A stretch of 64,000 nucleotides of DNA from positions 1,488,001 to 1,552,000 of the forward strand of contig NC_065921.1 of assembly GCF_024586455.1 (NCBI RefSeq), in the 5' to 3' direction. Shown here piece by piece: positions 11,705-26,700 of this stretch; the stretch's first letter is position 1; each line of letters begins with the position of its first letter. Source of the stretch: Bactrocera neohumeralis (Eukaryota > Arthropoda > Insecta > Diptera > Tephritidae). The notes beneath the pieces are model-generated. The model saw nothing but the letters and a program-made list of their open reading frames with translations. It did not search any database and was not told the DNA's origin. The translations under genes were made by a program, and so were the position numbers.

Positions 11705-14700
11705 GTAAGAGTTAATGCTTTTAAATAATGATAATGATAATAACAATAACAGTATCACAAAATTTCCTCACTAATCATCTTCCGCCACGATATATTATGA
11801 TAAATAATTCCTGAAGTGAATAGTGTAGCAGGCGCGACGGCACAATTCCGATTTTTTTGGCGCCGCGATTTGAAGACTTGATTAAAAAATATATAGGGTT
11901 ATAGGTTCCCGCAAACGCTTAGTTTAGAAGTTATTCGACCTTAAAGTTCAAAAATTCCCAAAATTCGAACATTTCAAGAAGCTATTTCACCACATTAAAC
12001 ACACTTTACTCACATTTTTCACTTCAAATTAATTAAATTAAACTATAAACTTATAAATAAATCCACATTTTACACTTTTGGCAGGTTTTTTACCTAAAAA
12101 ATCTTTATTTTAAAAATTACATTTTACATTAGTAGTGAACATCATTTGTGTGCTAAAAATTACGACGAAATGGAGCGCGGCCATGTGATAAGGCAAAAAT
12201 TTCTCTATCTATGCATATGGATATTTTCTCTTTTAAATTTATTAAACAAATAAGTAATATTATATACATGTATTAGTAATATTATATAATAATATTATAT
12301 ATATTTTCACCTAAAATAAAAAAAAAACAAAGTATTATCAAAAATAAATGGAAATCGCTGAGAGATATAATAACCCAAATTTAACCATTTTATAACGAGA
12401 AATCAAATTTTGTTTCAATATGATAACCAAAAAATATAACCACTTTATAACGAAAACTCAATATATTTTTTTTAACGCTGAAAGGAGTACTTCAGTCACC
12501 CCGGGTATTCGCTCGATCAGGGTTATTTTTTGAGAGCGCGTCCGAAGGCCGCCAACGCAGAAAGGAGTACTACGCGAATTCTTCTGTCACCCTGATATGA
12601 TATAAATTTTATAATATTATCATAGATTTTTACTTATTTGTGTTTATTAAATATAAATCACATATTATACATATACATACATATGTAGATGGAAAAAGTG
12701 TTCACAACTCAATTATAACTTGAAAAATGTTGGAAAGTAATTTTTATTATACAAAGAAAAATCGTTAAGAATCCTACATATTTGGTGTTTAAGATGTGGC
12801 AACGCTCGTTTTCCTAATAACTGTAAACAATCTAACCTTTGTAACGATGAGTGTGCTAAGTGATTTTTAAATTAATAAATTTAGGTAAAATATAACAAAA
12901 TAAAAGTGAAATGTGAACTTATTTCAATGTTTAGAGTGTATGTTTATATGTATATTTAAATATACAGAGTTAAAAAAGTGAAAAAATTTAGTGAAACATA
13001 GAGAAATACCATGTGTTTATAGTGCAAATTTTTGAACTTTTAATCGTGAATATTTTAAAAAATATAAATTATTTTTTAATTATTTTTGGATATTCTTTTT
13101 CTGGAGAAGCTCCCCTATCCGCACATACCCCTTTTATTCGGAAATTCGGGTTTTTTACCCCTCCGCCAAAGTAATCGGAATCGTGCCGGCGCGACGGGTT
13201 TGTATTGAATGATAATGTTGAAACTTTCGCACTTATGGTATTTAGCACATTTGGTTGTCGTTTATCAAGTTCAACTGACTTTGTAGAGGTCCTTGGCACT
13301 ATCAGCCTTAATGTTAATATCCCGACATGCAGCGAAATTGCTGCCGCTATACACACATCAACGTCGATCAAGTTATTGAACTTATTTTTAGATAACTTTT
13401 TGTTTGATTTCATTGTTGTTGTTGGTCTATTAACTAGTCTCTGTGCAAATGAAACCTGAAAATGTAAAAATGTGAAGGTAGTGATGTGCGAATTGAATGG
13501 GTAACAATAATTGTTATGTTAAAAATAAAGCGATACAAATGCAACAAAACATTACTTGAGGAAGTTATCGTTTGGTATATAATATTATGTACTTATGTAT
13601 GAGAATGCAATGTATAAATCTACTTAAGGCTCATATAAGCACACGTGATGCTTATACACATTGCTCTTGAAAACTAAAAAAAAATTAACACCACAAAAAT
13701 AGCAACGTAGGCGACGATGTTCATTCAAGTAGATTGCCACGTGGAATGTTGAACGCGGTTGTTGTGGTGCAATTGTTTTGTATACCAATTTGGGCCGTAG
13801 CACCAAAGTCAACATCATAAACGGAATGAAGATAATCAAGTTCGGGTTTTCTCCTTGCATAGCTACATACATACATATGTATGTACATATGTATTTGACA
13901 ATAAAAAACATTGATGAAAAGATTTGATTATGTGAATTACCAAATTGTCTCGCGTACTATACATATGTAAATACATACATACATTTGAATGGGATACTCA
14001 TTGATGCAGATACCATTTACTAATGTAGTTGTGGGAAGAAGCACAAAATATATTTTTAGTAAGTAACTGTTAAAATTAAAATTAGTAGTCTGAAGTATGT
14101 TCCTCAATACTAAATTTTTACCGAGTTTTACTGTTAATTGAAGAAAGGTAGTTTTTGTTTCCTAGAAAATTTTTTTGTGTGTATTTAGGTACGTTAAGGT
14201 ATAATTTACACTGCCAACTTTCATTTCTGTTGTACATACATATAAAGAACTTTTTTAGGCATGTATCACGTCCTCACATACTATTACGTGACTTACAACT
14301 TGTCATAACACATCGTAAAATCATAAATTTTTACACTTCTTTAAAAAAATTGTTTTTGGATTACATCCAAAAATGAGTTTACACAATTAAAATTCTCAAC
14401 GCTATGTTTTCGGTTCGTTATAACTTTTTACATACTTTATGAGACACATACTTTGGGGCGTTTGTTTCTCAAATAAGATTTTCTGGAAACATGTTTACTT
14501 TGTTAGCAAATCTGAGTGTATTTCAATACGAATATTCAACACAGTAGAAAAGGCAATATGGTTGGCAGGAAAAAAACGCTAAACTATAGTGGCTGCTTAA
14601 CCCACTTAATTAACGACGATTTGTCGGTAAATTAAATTTCACACTTTAATTGTAGATGTGGTAAGCGGTGGTAATTTTGTGAAAACCAAAAAAATAGGAA

Positions 14701-17700
14701 AAGGCGAAATAAACAAATAATTCATACAAATGCTGAAAGCGCCTACATACATATGTATATACATAGGCGTAGATATGTATATACGAGACAAATATAAAAT
14801 AGTTGCATGACAATATGCTCAGTGTGAGTTCCACAAATATCTGATTCCATGTGAATCACATACTCGCACACACTGATGCACATTTGTAGTAGTTTGAGTT
14901 ATGTGTCAGTAGGGAGACCCACTAAGACTCACACCCACATCGCCTCACATTGTCTGCTTCAATTTGTGCCGAGTTGTTGGCGGATGTCTAATAGCAGTGC
15001 TGTTGTGCACCGGTGAGGTGTGTGGTGTTGCGTTGTGTGGGTCGATGCCTGCACGCAATCGCAATTCGCAAATCGCATTGTAATGAAGTCGTTTAAGCAA
15101 TCACCGTTTATTGCGAATACCACAAGCTGTTGGGCGGAATCTTTTCAACTTAGGCTTATTTATGATTTTGTTTTTGCCTACATTTTGCTGTTTGTGCTTC
15201 TTCTTGCATGGTTCACATACTTTGCGATAACCATGGTTCAATTATTGAAAGTATCGATTTAATTTTCTATGTTCTATTTTTTTTTTTAATTTTCAATGTC
15301 GACATATTTTAATGTAAATGCGCGTGGGATACTACACAAGTATATTTTATTGCATCCTAAATTCATCTCGGTAAATTTTGGGTAAAAATATTTTACGGAT
15401 ATATTTCACGGATTACAAGTGCAATGCATGTAAATGTATTCGAACTGCCCCTCGTGAGTGCTTTTATGTGCAAAAATAAAGGTAGGAAAATGTCACATGC
15501 ATAATTAAAAATAGCTGCACCAGCGCTATAAACTATGCCTTTGAATTGTACACCCATGAAAAAGTGTGTGTCTGTCTATGTACTATTCATTTATTCGAGG
15601 TTATGTTGACTTCAAGAGAAAAAACCTGAAATCTGATCATCTGTACAGAAAATGAAAAATTGTATAAAAGTTGCGTCAATTAAATTTAACACAATCAAGA
15701 CTTTTATACCGGCTTTAGAAACCACATTGCAGACATAATTTATTACATGTAAAATTTTGTGTGAAGGCAGCATGAAAATGGCGGGAAATGCAAACAAAGA
15801 ACTGAGTTGCTATTTCTTTGTTTATTTATTATACTCTTAGAACATGTTGCTTAACAGAAAGAATAGCTTCGTTCACCTAACGGTGGTTTATATCAATGAA
15901 TCTTTAAATTAATAAATTGGTGATGGTAACTTAATGAAACCCAATTTTTTTTGTTAATAATATGTCCCCCTGGTGGCGCCATTTATATGTCGACTGGTGC
16001 GTTAGAATCTGTCTTTATCGATTGTCCAGTGGAAGTTGGAAGTGAAGTTATTCCGTTTTAACTGTCAGTATGCTTGTGTTATCGGTGCGCAGTGTGTTTG
16101 TGTTATCGGTGAGCTTCGAACAAAGAGCCAACATTAAATTTTGTTTTAAAATTGGTAAAACATTAACCGAAACGTTTCAATTGATGAAACAAGTTTATGG
16201 CGATGATTGCCTATCCCGTAGCAGAGTGCACGAGTGGTTTCAACGTTTTCAAAGTGGTCGTGAGGACATAAATGTGGGCCAATCAAAATCCGTGATCACC
16301 GGAAATTCCATCGAAACTGTGCGTGAATTCAGAAAAAATCCGCCGAAATCATCATTGAAATTCATGGAAATGGAATTGAACATCTCCAAAATATCGAGTT
16401 ATCGCATTTTGACCGAACATTTGGGCTTACGAAAGGTGTGTGCACGGTTTGTTCCGCACAAAACGACTGACGACCTAAAATTGCTCAGAATCCAACAACA
16501 AGGACATCATCGACGACCTTGTGACCGATTATTTGACCAAAAATCACATTTTAACCATTAACTATCCCGCGTGTTCACCTGATATGGCACCGTGCGACTT
16601 CTTCCTTTTCGGAAAAAAGCATTTGCCCATGAAAGGAAACCGTTATGCAGACGTAGAGGTCATTCAAAAGGCTTGCACCGGCATACTGGCGGCCATACCG
16701 GCCAACACTCGTTCGGCATGCTTTTGGACCGTGCAAAAAGCTGTATTGAAGCAGAAGAAGACTATTTTGAATAAAATAAATTGATTTTGTCGAAAAAACT
16801 TTGGAAAGCTCCTTGTAATACTAGGTATACTATACTTTAATGCAGAAAATATCTGAAATTATATTATGCTAAATGTCATGATTTTCGTTACTCTAACAAG
16901 CCGGCTTCGATCCTTGCAAGTTGCTAGAGTATAAAATTTTGGTTACAACCGAACTTAGCCCTTCTTTACTTGTTATACTCTTGCAACATGTTGCTACAGA
17001 GTATAATAGTTTTTACACCTAACGTTGGTACGTATCACCTTAAACTAAGTGAAATAGATATAGGGTTATGTTTATACAAGTATAAATGATTAGGATGACG
17101 AGAAAAGTTGAAATCCGGTTGACTGTCTGTCCGTTCGTCAGTGCAAGTTGTAACTTGAGTAAAAATTAGATATATTGATGGAACTTGGTATACTATACAT
17201 GTTCCTGGGTAAAAATTAAAAGTAAGGCACAGTTCGTAGATGTAATCGTGTGTAATCGGACCACTGTTACGCCCACAAAACGCCACTAAAAAAAGAAAAA
17301 ACTAATATAACGGGATACAACTTTCCACGAATAATTATTAGTAAAATATTAAACGATTTTCAGCGTACCCAGGGAAAGCAAAACATTTTTTTTTGACCCA
17401 CCCTATATGTACATATGTATACTAGAAGTCAAATTTGAAAGAAATTTCCTTCCATAACTCGAAATCTCTTTGCCTCGAAGCTTTTTTGTGGATTATGGTG
17501 ATTCGAGCTAGGAAAGTTCATCTGTATATTTAATTGCCTGGTTTCCTACTCTCTGTTTCAGGGTTTGCACCTTAAGGTATTTCCCTGGCTTTTATGCTTG
17601 CAAAGTTGCAAGTGTATAAAATGTTAGGTTGCATACGACTTAGCCCTTCCTTATTTGTTTTTATTTCATTTTTTTTTAATTTGCTCGCTGGTCAAAACCT

Positions 17701-20700
17701 AAAAAGTAGCATCAGTGTGTTTAATGCATATAAGGCTTAGTTGTTGCTTATGATACTTTTGGGATTTGTTAAACATTTAGGTTTTTAAGTAAATATGTGC
17801 ATATACTTCTAAGCGTCTCTAACTGAGTATGTCTATGCGAAACTATTGCCCGTTACCTTTTTGTTCCCTTTAAGCCGGTCGTATGTATGGATTTGTATTT
17901 GTACCTTAATAACTAGACATATGTACATATAAATGATTTGGGTTAGTCCTGCTGTATTGTCAATGGCCATCGCAGAGCTTACGAATCTCCTGGTGGCATC
18001 TTACTGTTACGTGTATATACATATATTCATGTACTTGTGTACTTGTGTATATATTTTTGTAAGTACGTGACAAAAATTCCCAATTGATTTTCAATAAAAA
18101 GCAATAAAGTCATTCCAAAATCCATCTTTTCGCGCAACCATACGCACTAGTATCATTCCGTTGGAATCACCAGCCCATTTCCCAAATTCGTTTTGCTATA
18201 TACGAGTTTTGTCCATCTCTTCGTAACTTAACCAGTTGTGCAAACATTTCGCCAACATTTTTAATCTTAAATTCAATGAGTTTATACAATTTGCATTCGA
18301 TTGATGAGGGTTTGATTTCATAACAGATACTGTATGGGAAGAACCTGTTCCTTAGAGTGTCATCCGAATTTTATGAGCCCTAAATGTTTATGATATATGA
18401 ATTGAATATTGTATTGAGGTGAATGGAAAGGTAGTGAGTGGACAACGGGAAATAGAACTTTTGACATATTAATTCCCATATTGAATGTAATGTTATGGCT
18501 GCTGATGCAAATCATGTATACTGTTATGGCTGTGTGCAATGTTCTAGCGGTAAACCTAAACAGTGCTACCGATACCATGAAAAAATAACAAGTTACTTAA
18601 GGATACTAAAATTTAATCAATTAACGAGTTAAAACAGCCATGCCAACATTTTTATCAACGTAGTGGCCTTGTAAGCATATTCAGATCAGACGTAATTATT
18701 TATAACTAACTATACATATACATATATTGTATATTTATAAATAATAATCCTCGCCATTTGCAGGTTAGTATTATTTCCATCCAATTGTATATTTATATTT
18801 TTTCCGTTATGGTGTGCTCTGTTTTTGTTGCCCTGAAGTTTTCAATAATTAATTATAATGAGAAGAAAATCGGTACCAGCTGTAACGGTACCTTCAAACA
18901 AATTGCTATGTTTAGATTTGACTTCGTAGGCTGCTTTCCACTGACTTCAGGCGCGAAAAATGTTAGATCAGGACACGCAACTCAATGTTTACACGCAGAC
19001 CTCCAAGTAAAGAATTCTGATATTAAGTAGTTCAATGGAGAATTCGGTCGGAGTCAAAACGCATCAAGGTATACTTTTAGGCGTTGTGACACGCTTATAT
19101 ACATACATATATATATGTATGTATATTCATAAATAAGTTTCATATTATTATGTTATACATACATATGTATGTACATTCATTTGTTTACAAATCAAAAGTA
19201 AAAGCCAAAACGACATCACAAAAAATCAATGCTTAACAAAACTAGAATTAAGTATATACACAAGGCATCAATGGCATTTGTTTTCACATTGTGCGACATA
19301 ATTACATATATGTATGTACATATGTGTATGCCTATATATATTAAAAATAACGAGGCAGTTATTTACATATGCGTTTTGTTTGCTAATTCCATTAAATATC
19401 GGCAAGAAAAGAAGAAATAGAAAATGTTCGGCGAAGCGCAAAAGTCGCGTGAATTTGTGGTGTGAGCTACGCGTTGCCCCATTGCCGCCATCTGGTGAAT
19501 GCCAATCCAGCAAATGCACCGAGAAGGTCAACTATAAAAGCTTTACAACCCTTTGCCACAACATTTCTCCAACCCACCCACTTACAGCTATAAATTCTGT
19601 ACATAACCAGTACTAACATATGTACATATATACATATATTCCTATCGCAAGATGTCATTGCTGTCGCTTTTGTATCAATACATATAAGTAAAAGAGCTTT
19701 CCAAACGGAACACATAAAAATAAGGCATTCACGCAGCAGCTCATAACTTCTTACACGCCTTTTACGCATTCGGGGGAAGTAAAGAAGTAGCATTCGGATA
19801 TAGGCCCTCAAGGTTGGTATGTGGCCAAGATATGAATTAAAATGCAGCTGCTTGAAACCGACAATGAATACAGTTAAGTTTTATTTATTGATTTTGAACT
19901 TTACAACAGAAAAGCTTTTACTTTTCAGTGTTGTCTCTGATATAGATCTAATAGAGAAAAGATTAACAAGAGTAACTTGGGGTCTCTATTTGTCAGGGAG
20001 GATCATGTTATGATAATAATTGCAAGAAATTGTCAAAGAAAATAATCAACTGTTAGTACTGGTTATTAGCCCTTTCATGCTCGAATTAAAATGGGCAGAG
20101 TTAAAACATTTTTTAGGACAGATACGTATATATGTATATACATATGTTAGTCTCAAGTATGAAGTGATAAAAATTTCAAAGTCCTTAGTGTCCTGGTTCG
20201 TTAGTTACAGGATGTTGCCTATAGACAACAGCACTTTTACAAAATTATTTTAAACAAACTAAACACTTTTCCAATGATTTATTTTTATTTTCAATAACTA
20301 TATTACCATTATTTTTTTAATGTTGTTCTCTTGGTTTTACAATAAAACACCTATTTTAATCTTTTTAAACAATTTTTGCGTAAACGCCTTTTTTCGTGAT
20401 CTTGACAATTTCACTCTACGAAAAACGCCTACTGAATGAACCCTTCATAGCTTACGATAGAATAATTCACTGTAAGCTTACACAATACACCAGACTACAA
20501 AAAACGGCGCGTCAAAAAATGGATATAACGGGACTTAGAAGCATATACATGTAATATGTAAATGTTGCCTATAGGCAATATCGAGCATGAAAGGGTTAAG
20601 AGAAGTACACATTGGGTAGTCGAAAAAGTATTTTCGTATTTTGTAAATAGATGTCGTTGCAGACGTATATCTCCAGTGATACCAATTACATTGTGTCATA

Positions 20701-23700
20701 CCATATAGTGTTGGAAGGGTGAGATTTTAAGCTTTATTTAACCAAAAAAATAAATTTGGGGAAGTTGAAAAAAAGTTACAGCTGTTCAAAAAATGAGTGA
20801 AAATAATGAAGAAATTCGTTATATCTATTTTGAAAGTTTTGTAAAAAAAAGGGAAGAATGCCATGCAAGTCACCAAAGACATTTGTGAAGTTTACAGAGA
20901 CGATGCTGTATCCGTTCGTGTAGCACAACAATGGTTCGCTCGTTTCCGTTCTGGAAATTTCGAAATTTCGATTTACACTGATGGAAAATATAAAAAAATA
21001 AGTTGAAGTTTGATTAGAAATACGAAAGGACTTTTTCGACTACAAAATATATAGAAACATGGAACATATGTATGTATCTTTAAAACATATTGAGCGAAAT
21101 TCGGTTGTCAGAGTGATGAGCTATTCTTCTTCATGTAAACTTCTACCACGAAAATAACAAATGCAGCCAATGATGTGTGTGTGCATATCTTTACGAAGTT
21201 ATTCGCCTGTTAACAAAGTAACAGCAAATTAAGATTTTAAAAAATGTCGGTAGCTACATCAAGCTCATAACTTCCTAAATAATGTACGGTATAGTGTTGT
21301 CTATAAATGCAAATGCAAGCGCCTACCAGCGTTGGACGAACAAGCACTCGTTAAAGTGTCCAAACAAACGAATGTAAGCTAGAAAAAAGTATTTAATTAT
21401 GAGTAATTTGAACGAAATGCGGACATACATATGTACGTATGTATGTATATTTGTGTTGTATGTACGGTCAAACGAAAATGGCCTTCTAATGTGCATATTT
21501 GGATAGTTAAGTTCGGTCGTCACTCCACGTACTTGTATATGTACATATGTACGACAAATTCAGATGCAATGACGGCTCACTACTATTTTGGTCATCACTG
21601 GCAACCCGCTTCCCTCACCCGTCGCCTAAATTTGTATATGTACACCACACCACACATACGATCTCTAAATTATTTAGCTACTACCTTTTACTATTGTTGT
21701 CGGCCACGCCGACCCGTGCACGTATGCTTCGTTTGTTGTCAGCCGAAATGGCCAACTGTCAGTTAGCTAAATGTTTTGCGAAAGTTTCGCAAGTCTACAC
21801 ACTTGGACAAAGATAAGCAAGTACACTCTCGAACTACCTATAGACGAGCTCAGCACGTTCAATATCTTTGGCGAAAATATTTGCGCCAAATTGCTTTGCT
21901 TAACGCGTTCATGGGTGGGGGAATTCGTGACTTCTTCGATAATTACGCTTTTGATTAGAGTATGTGGTATTTGTATGTACAAATTTACTTAGCTTGTTTG
22001 ACTCTGATTAGTACTGAAGCAGAGTTTGATATATGATTGATGGTACATGGTACAGCATTCAGCGGTCCAACTTAGTACGCATCGAAGCTGTGAGTGCATT
22101 AAATCTGAACAACCACTTCATACAACTGCAGCTTCGACTAATTTTTTTTAATTAATTCGATATTAGTTAATTAGCGCAATTTGAGGGGCTGTCGTGGAAA
22201 TGACATTAGACACGTATCCATTAGGTGGAATATTTACTAGCTCTATCTTTTATTGGCTTATATATCTTCGAAACTTTGAAAATGTAGACATATTTAATAA
22301 TCAAATATACTCAAACCTGTAATTCTGTTTGTTTGCTCCAGATGTAATATAAATATAAATGCCCTTTCTGTAAGCCATTACATAAATACGTCTTAAAAAA
22401 ATTTAATAGTTATAATAAGTCATCAAGACCGCAATTGGAAGATTCTCCTAAATGATTTGTAAACCACATTTAATATGTAAAAAGGACAAGAATAACTAAA
22501 GCTTATATACAAACAATAAACAAATGTTATGTAGGAGTGAAAACATGCACAAATATTTACTAGATAGTGCGGCGTAGCGCCGACTCACTGTGTCCGAAAC
22601 TTTCGTTACAGTTTTCAAGAAACCAGTGGCATGCGTACCTGTATATCTTTACCATAGTGGCGTCAAACTCATAATTCAATTTAATGTTTGAAAATTCTTT
22701 GGGAAATTGAAACTCTAGCCGGGTGAGTACGTGAGCGCCAGCAAACCTCCCAAAAGGCCATTACCTGGAAAAACACCGTTGCCAATGCGGAGGATTTCAT
22801 AAAAATTTAAACCTCAATAAATTTTAAGGCACAGCCGGTGGTGGGCTAATGCTCAAAGATGGGAGCGAACGTTATGTACTCAGGGGCCACTCTACATTTG
22901 CTTTTGGTCGCCATAAATACTGGTGACTTTTGCCAAATGAATAAATATTTACTTTGTTTTGTACATTTTCCGTATCAATACCATCTGATATGGTGGCACA
23001 GCGAACAGGTGCAACAATTCCGCCTCTAGTATACCATCGCATATTTACGGTTATACTAGAAGGACCTTCGTACGTACAGTCAAACGAGCGCCAACGCTGC
23101 ACAGTTCTATGTATTGGTAAATATGGGTATTAGTGCGACTGTAGTGCGACTTATACGATTTTTGTGGTTTCTATTTAAATTTAAAATTATGGCTACATTT
23201 TGAGAGATACATATTTATGTGCACAGAATATTGGAAGGCGTTTGAGTGCATATTTAGGATATTAAATATCTATATTTATGCGTCGATGAATATTTACAAC
23301 AGCTACTGCGCCATTTGAATCATTTTGAATTTCCATTACTTCGAAATATAAAAATAATTTTTTTATGCGAGCTTTCGGTCAATTGATATTACATGTACCC
23401 ACACATTTACGATGTGCCTGAATTTTTATATATTGGAGGATAACAGCAATTTCAATCCTTTTTGGTTGCCTTTAGAACATTTAGAATGGATATTTCCAGG
23501 GATTTTCTCAACTCTGCCAAGATGAAATGATGATGCTTAAAAAGTTTCAGAATTCCAACTTTTCCTTTATTCAAATCAAAGTCTAGAATAAAAGTCTAGT
23601 GTGTAAGTTATTTTTTTTTCAATTTTTAGTAAGGTTAGATATATTAGGTGGTTAATTGTTCTTACCTTTTTTGCATTTTATGTTAACAAAAAACTGCAGT

Positions 23701-26700
23701 AAATACATGACTTCGTTTTGAATTTTTCGAAATATTAATTAAAAACAAACAAATTCTCAAAGCATATTTGAGAACTATATGTACATATTTGTATTTCTAT
23801 CCTAAATCAAAAAAATAGTTACACCTTTCTTAAAGATATGTACTTTTAGTATGTGTATATTTACTAGAAAGTCAACTTGATAGCATAAATTAATACATAT
23901 ATTCGTCATATAAATTTCTTCTTCTCTCTCTCTCTTCTTATATACATATATATTATATGAAACTAGGTCCGCGCGTTCCTGCGGCTAAACTATAATAAAC
24001 TTTTGGAAACAGTATAATTATATAGGGTAGTCGAAAAAGTCTTTTCGTATTTCTAATCAAACTTAGACTTGTTTTTTTTTTTATATTTATAATGAATTTT
24101 AATGAACAAAATATGTACCATTTTGGTCGGTCACTTTTTGCCATATTTCCGCTAGAGACACTATTCCATCAGTGTAAAACTTTTCTACCTTTTTGATTAA
24201 TTTCGAAAAGACTTTTTCGACTACCCAATAGGTAATAGTTTTTCACATTCGTCCCACAGTAAGTATGACGATGTTGGTTCAATGACGTCAAGGTTATCGA
24301 AACCTATATTCTATGAATCTTGTGTGTTATTATTATTATTTTTTTTGAAGTAATAAATTATTCAAATGATTTTGCATACATACATATATTTTGAACACTT
24401 GCTTATGGTTTGAAATATAATTTTTTTATATTTAACATTTAAATAGATGATTCTAAAGTACCTCCCCACCAATTTTAGCCAAATCGGTTCAGCCGTTATT
24501 GAATTATAAATATTGTAACTAGCACGACCTTATATACATATGTACTTGTACATATATATGTATATGTTGATATACAAGTATAAATCACTTTTAATTACAC
24601 ACAAATAAAACACAATATATAAAAAAAAACTCGAGGACCTTTACCAGATCACATATACATATGTACATACTTATGTACATGGTATGTTGATATGTATGTT
24701 ATGATGAGCCAGTGATGTATTTATTTATATAGATATATGCAATCGATTTCCATTATAAACACAAGCTTACTTTTTCCCTACAGGGAGTTTCCAACTAGGA
24801 ATTATATTCATATAAAAATGTAACCAAACTAAAGCATTAGAGACCACGCCAGCTATTAAAATTTAGTCGTCAGCATAATTTGAAGCGATCGGCGCATTAA
24901 AGAGCCATCAAACAACTATAAACCCATGAGCATACTTAGATACTTATTATGTAATACTTTCTCGCACTCTCCCTGCCAGTACTTAGGCTGTGCAGCGGAA
25001 TGGCGTACGCGAATGGCGGCTCAAGTTGAGCATAATTTATTTACAATTCTATTCACAGCTCATTTGCATGACTACTACGTAATTCGTACATATGTATGTA
25101 CGTACAATTTCACATTAATTCACAGATATGCCATCGTACGCGTACTCCCTCACTGGTGGGCCGAGAAAGCGGTCGCTGGCCTGTGGGTTGTTATACTGCG
25201 AGTCTTGTTGGAGCTATGAAACTGTAGTACTGTGAGCCCATCATGCAACGTCAACCAAATTGTATTATACTATACTCGTATAAGCATCAGTGCAAGTGGC
25301 AGCCGCTGTCATGTCACATTATGACTGAAAAAGTTATCGCACTTTAATGGTAGGTACATGCGGGATATTGTCAGTGCAAGAGCGCAAGAGCGCAATGGCA
25401 TAATGGTGTTGGTAGCCGCACAATAGTTGACGTTGCAGTGAAATCCACACTGGCTGTCAACACACAGAGTTGTGTGGAGTGTGACCTGATTTACGTAGCC
25501 CCAACCACAGTTTGAATGTACGACATTGGTTTGCCGGTCAGTTGGGCAGTTCGTTGCTTGTTTTGTCGGTCTATCACTTGATCGATTGGTTTGTTTTGCT
25601 TTGCTTCGACTTTACTTGCTTGGCTGCAGTGTTACTATTCTCTAATTGATAACACAGCGTTATAGCCGTCTAAATATGAACCAATTAGACTTTACAAAGG
25701 CAAATAAAAAAATGCATGGGATGAGTTGCTATTTACTAATGAGTTTGAAAACAGAGTCTGCGGAATGTTTCTGTTAAATGAGTTTTTTCTGTCTCTTAAT
25801 TTTTAAAGTTTTTTTGAATATGGAAATTTCCGTACATATGTATGTATGTAAGTGTTTTTGGAGTCATACTTCCGCGTATCTAAAGCATATCTAAGCAAAA
25901 TAACATTGCGTTATAAAGATTGATCGATATATGTATGTACTATATATAATAAAAGAATGTAAATAATTACATGTTTGTTAAAGAAACGAAACACACACAC
26001 TTTGATACAAATCATGGAGCAAATAAGTTGGGACTAATCTACAAATTAGTAGCAAAGCTTAATAACTTAATAATATAAGGTTTTGTAGATTGCAAAAGGC
26101 GACAATTCCCCGTTAGTATTGAAACATAATTATAATAATTATGACAACAGAACCAAAATCCACTCAGCAAAAACAATCCCATCAAATTTGATTAAATTAA
26201 AGTTCAAAACGGCAATCCTGAACCCTTTCCGCAGCGAAGCGTTCAACAAACTCAAACACATGACTGCCAACAGCTGCTGTTAGTGCCGTAATTGAATAGC
26301 CCGAACAGTGTGAAATTCAAAAGCAATATTATATAAACATTTGTACATACATAGGTATGCATATATCAATCCATATGCACATACAAATATGCATGCTTCA
26401 CATTATATTTAATCACACCAACTTCCATGCAAACAAATGAGTTTCCCCCATAAATATCAGAGACCACATTTCACTTCACACCATTTTAGTTGTAAAGTTA
26501 TTGTTTTCATTATCGTTCGTCAGCAACTTTTCATTTCATAGGCGCGTAGCTTTTGACTTTGTTGTGCCCAGAATTCTCTTTCCTTATGTGAGTTTTTTGC
26601 CACATTCTCTTAACTTTACCAGTTAAGCCTCTGAACTCATTGCACTTACACCGCCTTCATACACACATATGTACATATGTACATGGACAGGAGTGTGTTT

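Noticed and set aside
16905..16925. ggcttcgatcc, resembling a tRNA B-box
   Set aside because: It lies inside the conserved 3' region of a DINE-like repeat, and no acceptor or anticodon arms can be formed around it.
24926..25219. 97-residue open frame on the plus strand
   Set aside because: No motif, no splice context, and part of it is a tacgtac repeat. It is best explained as chance.
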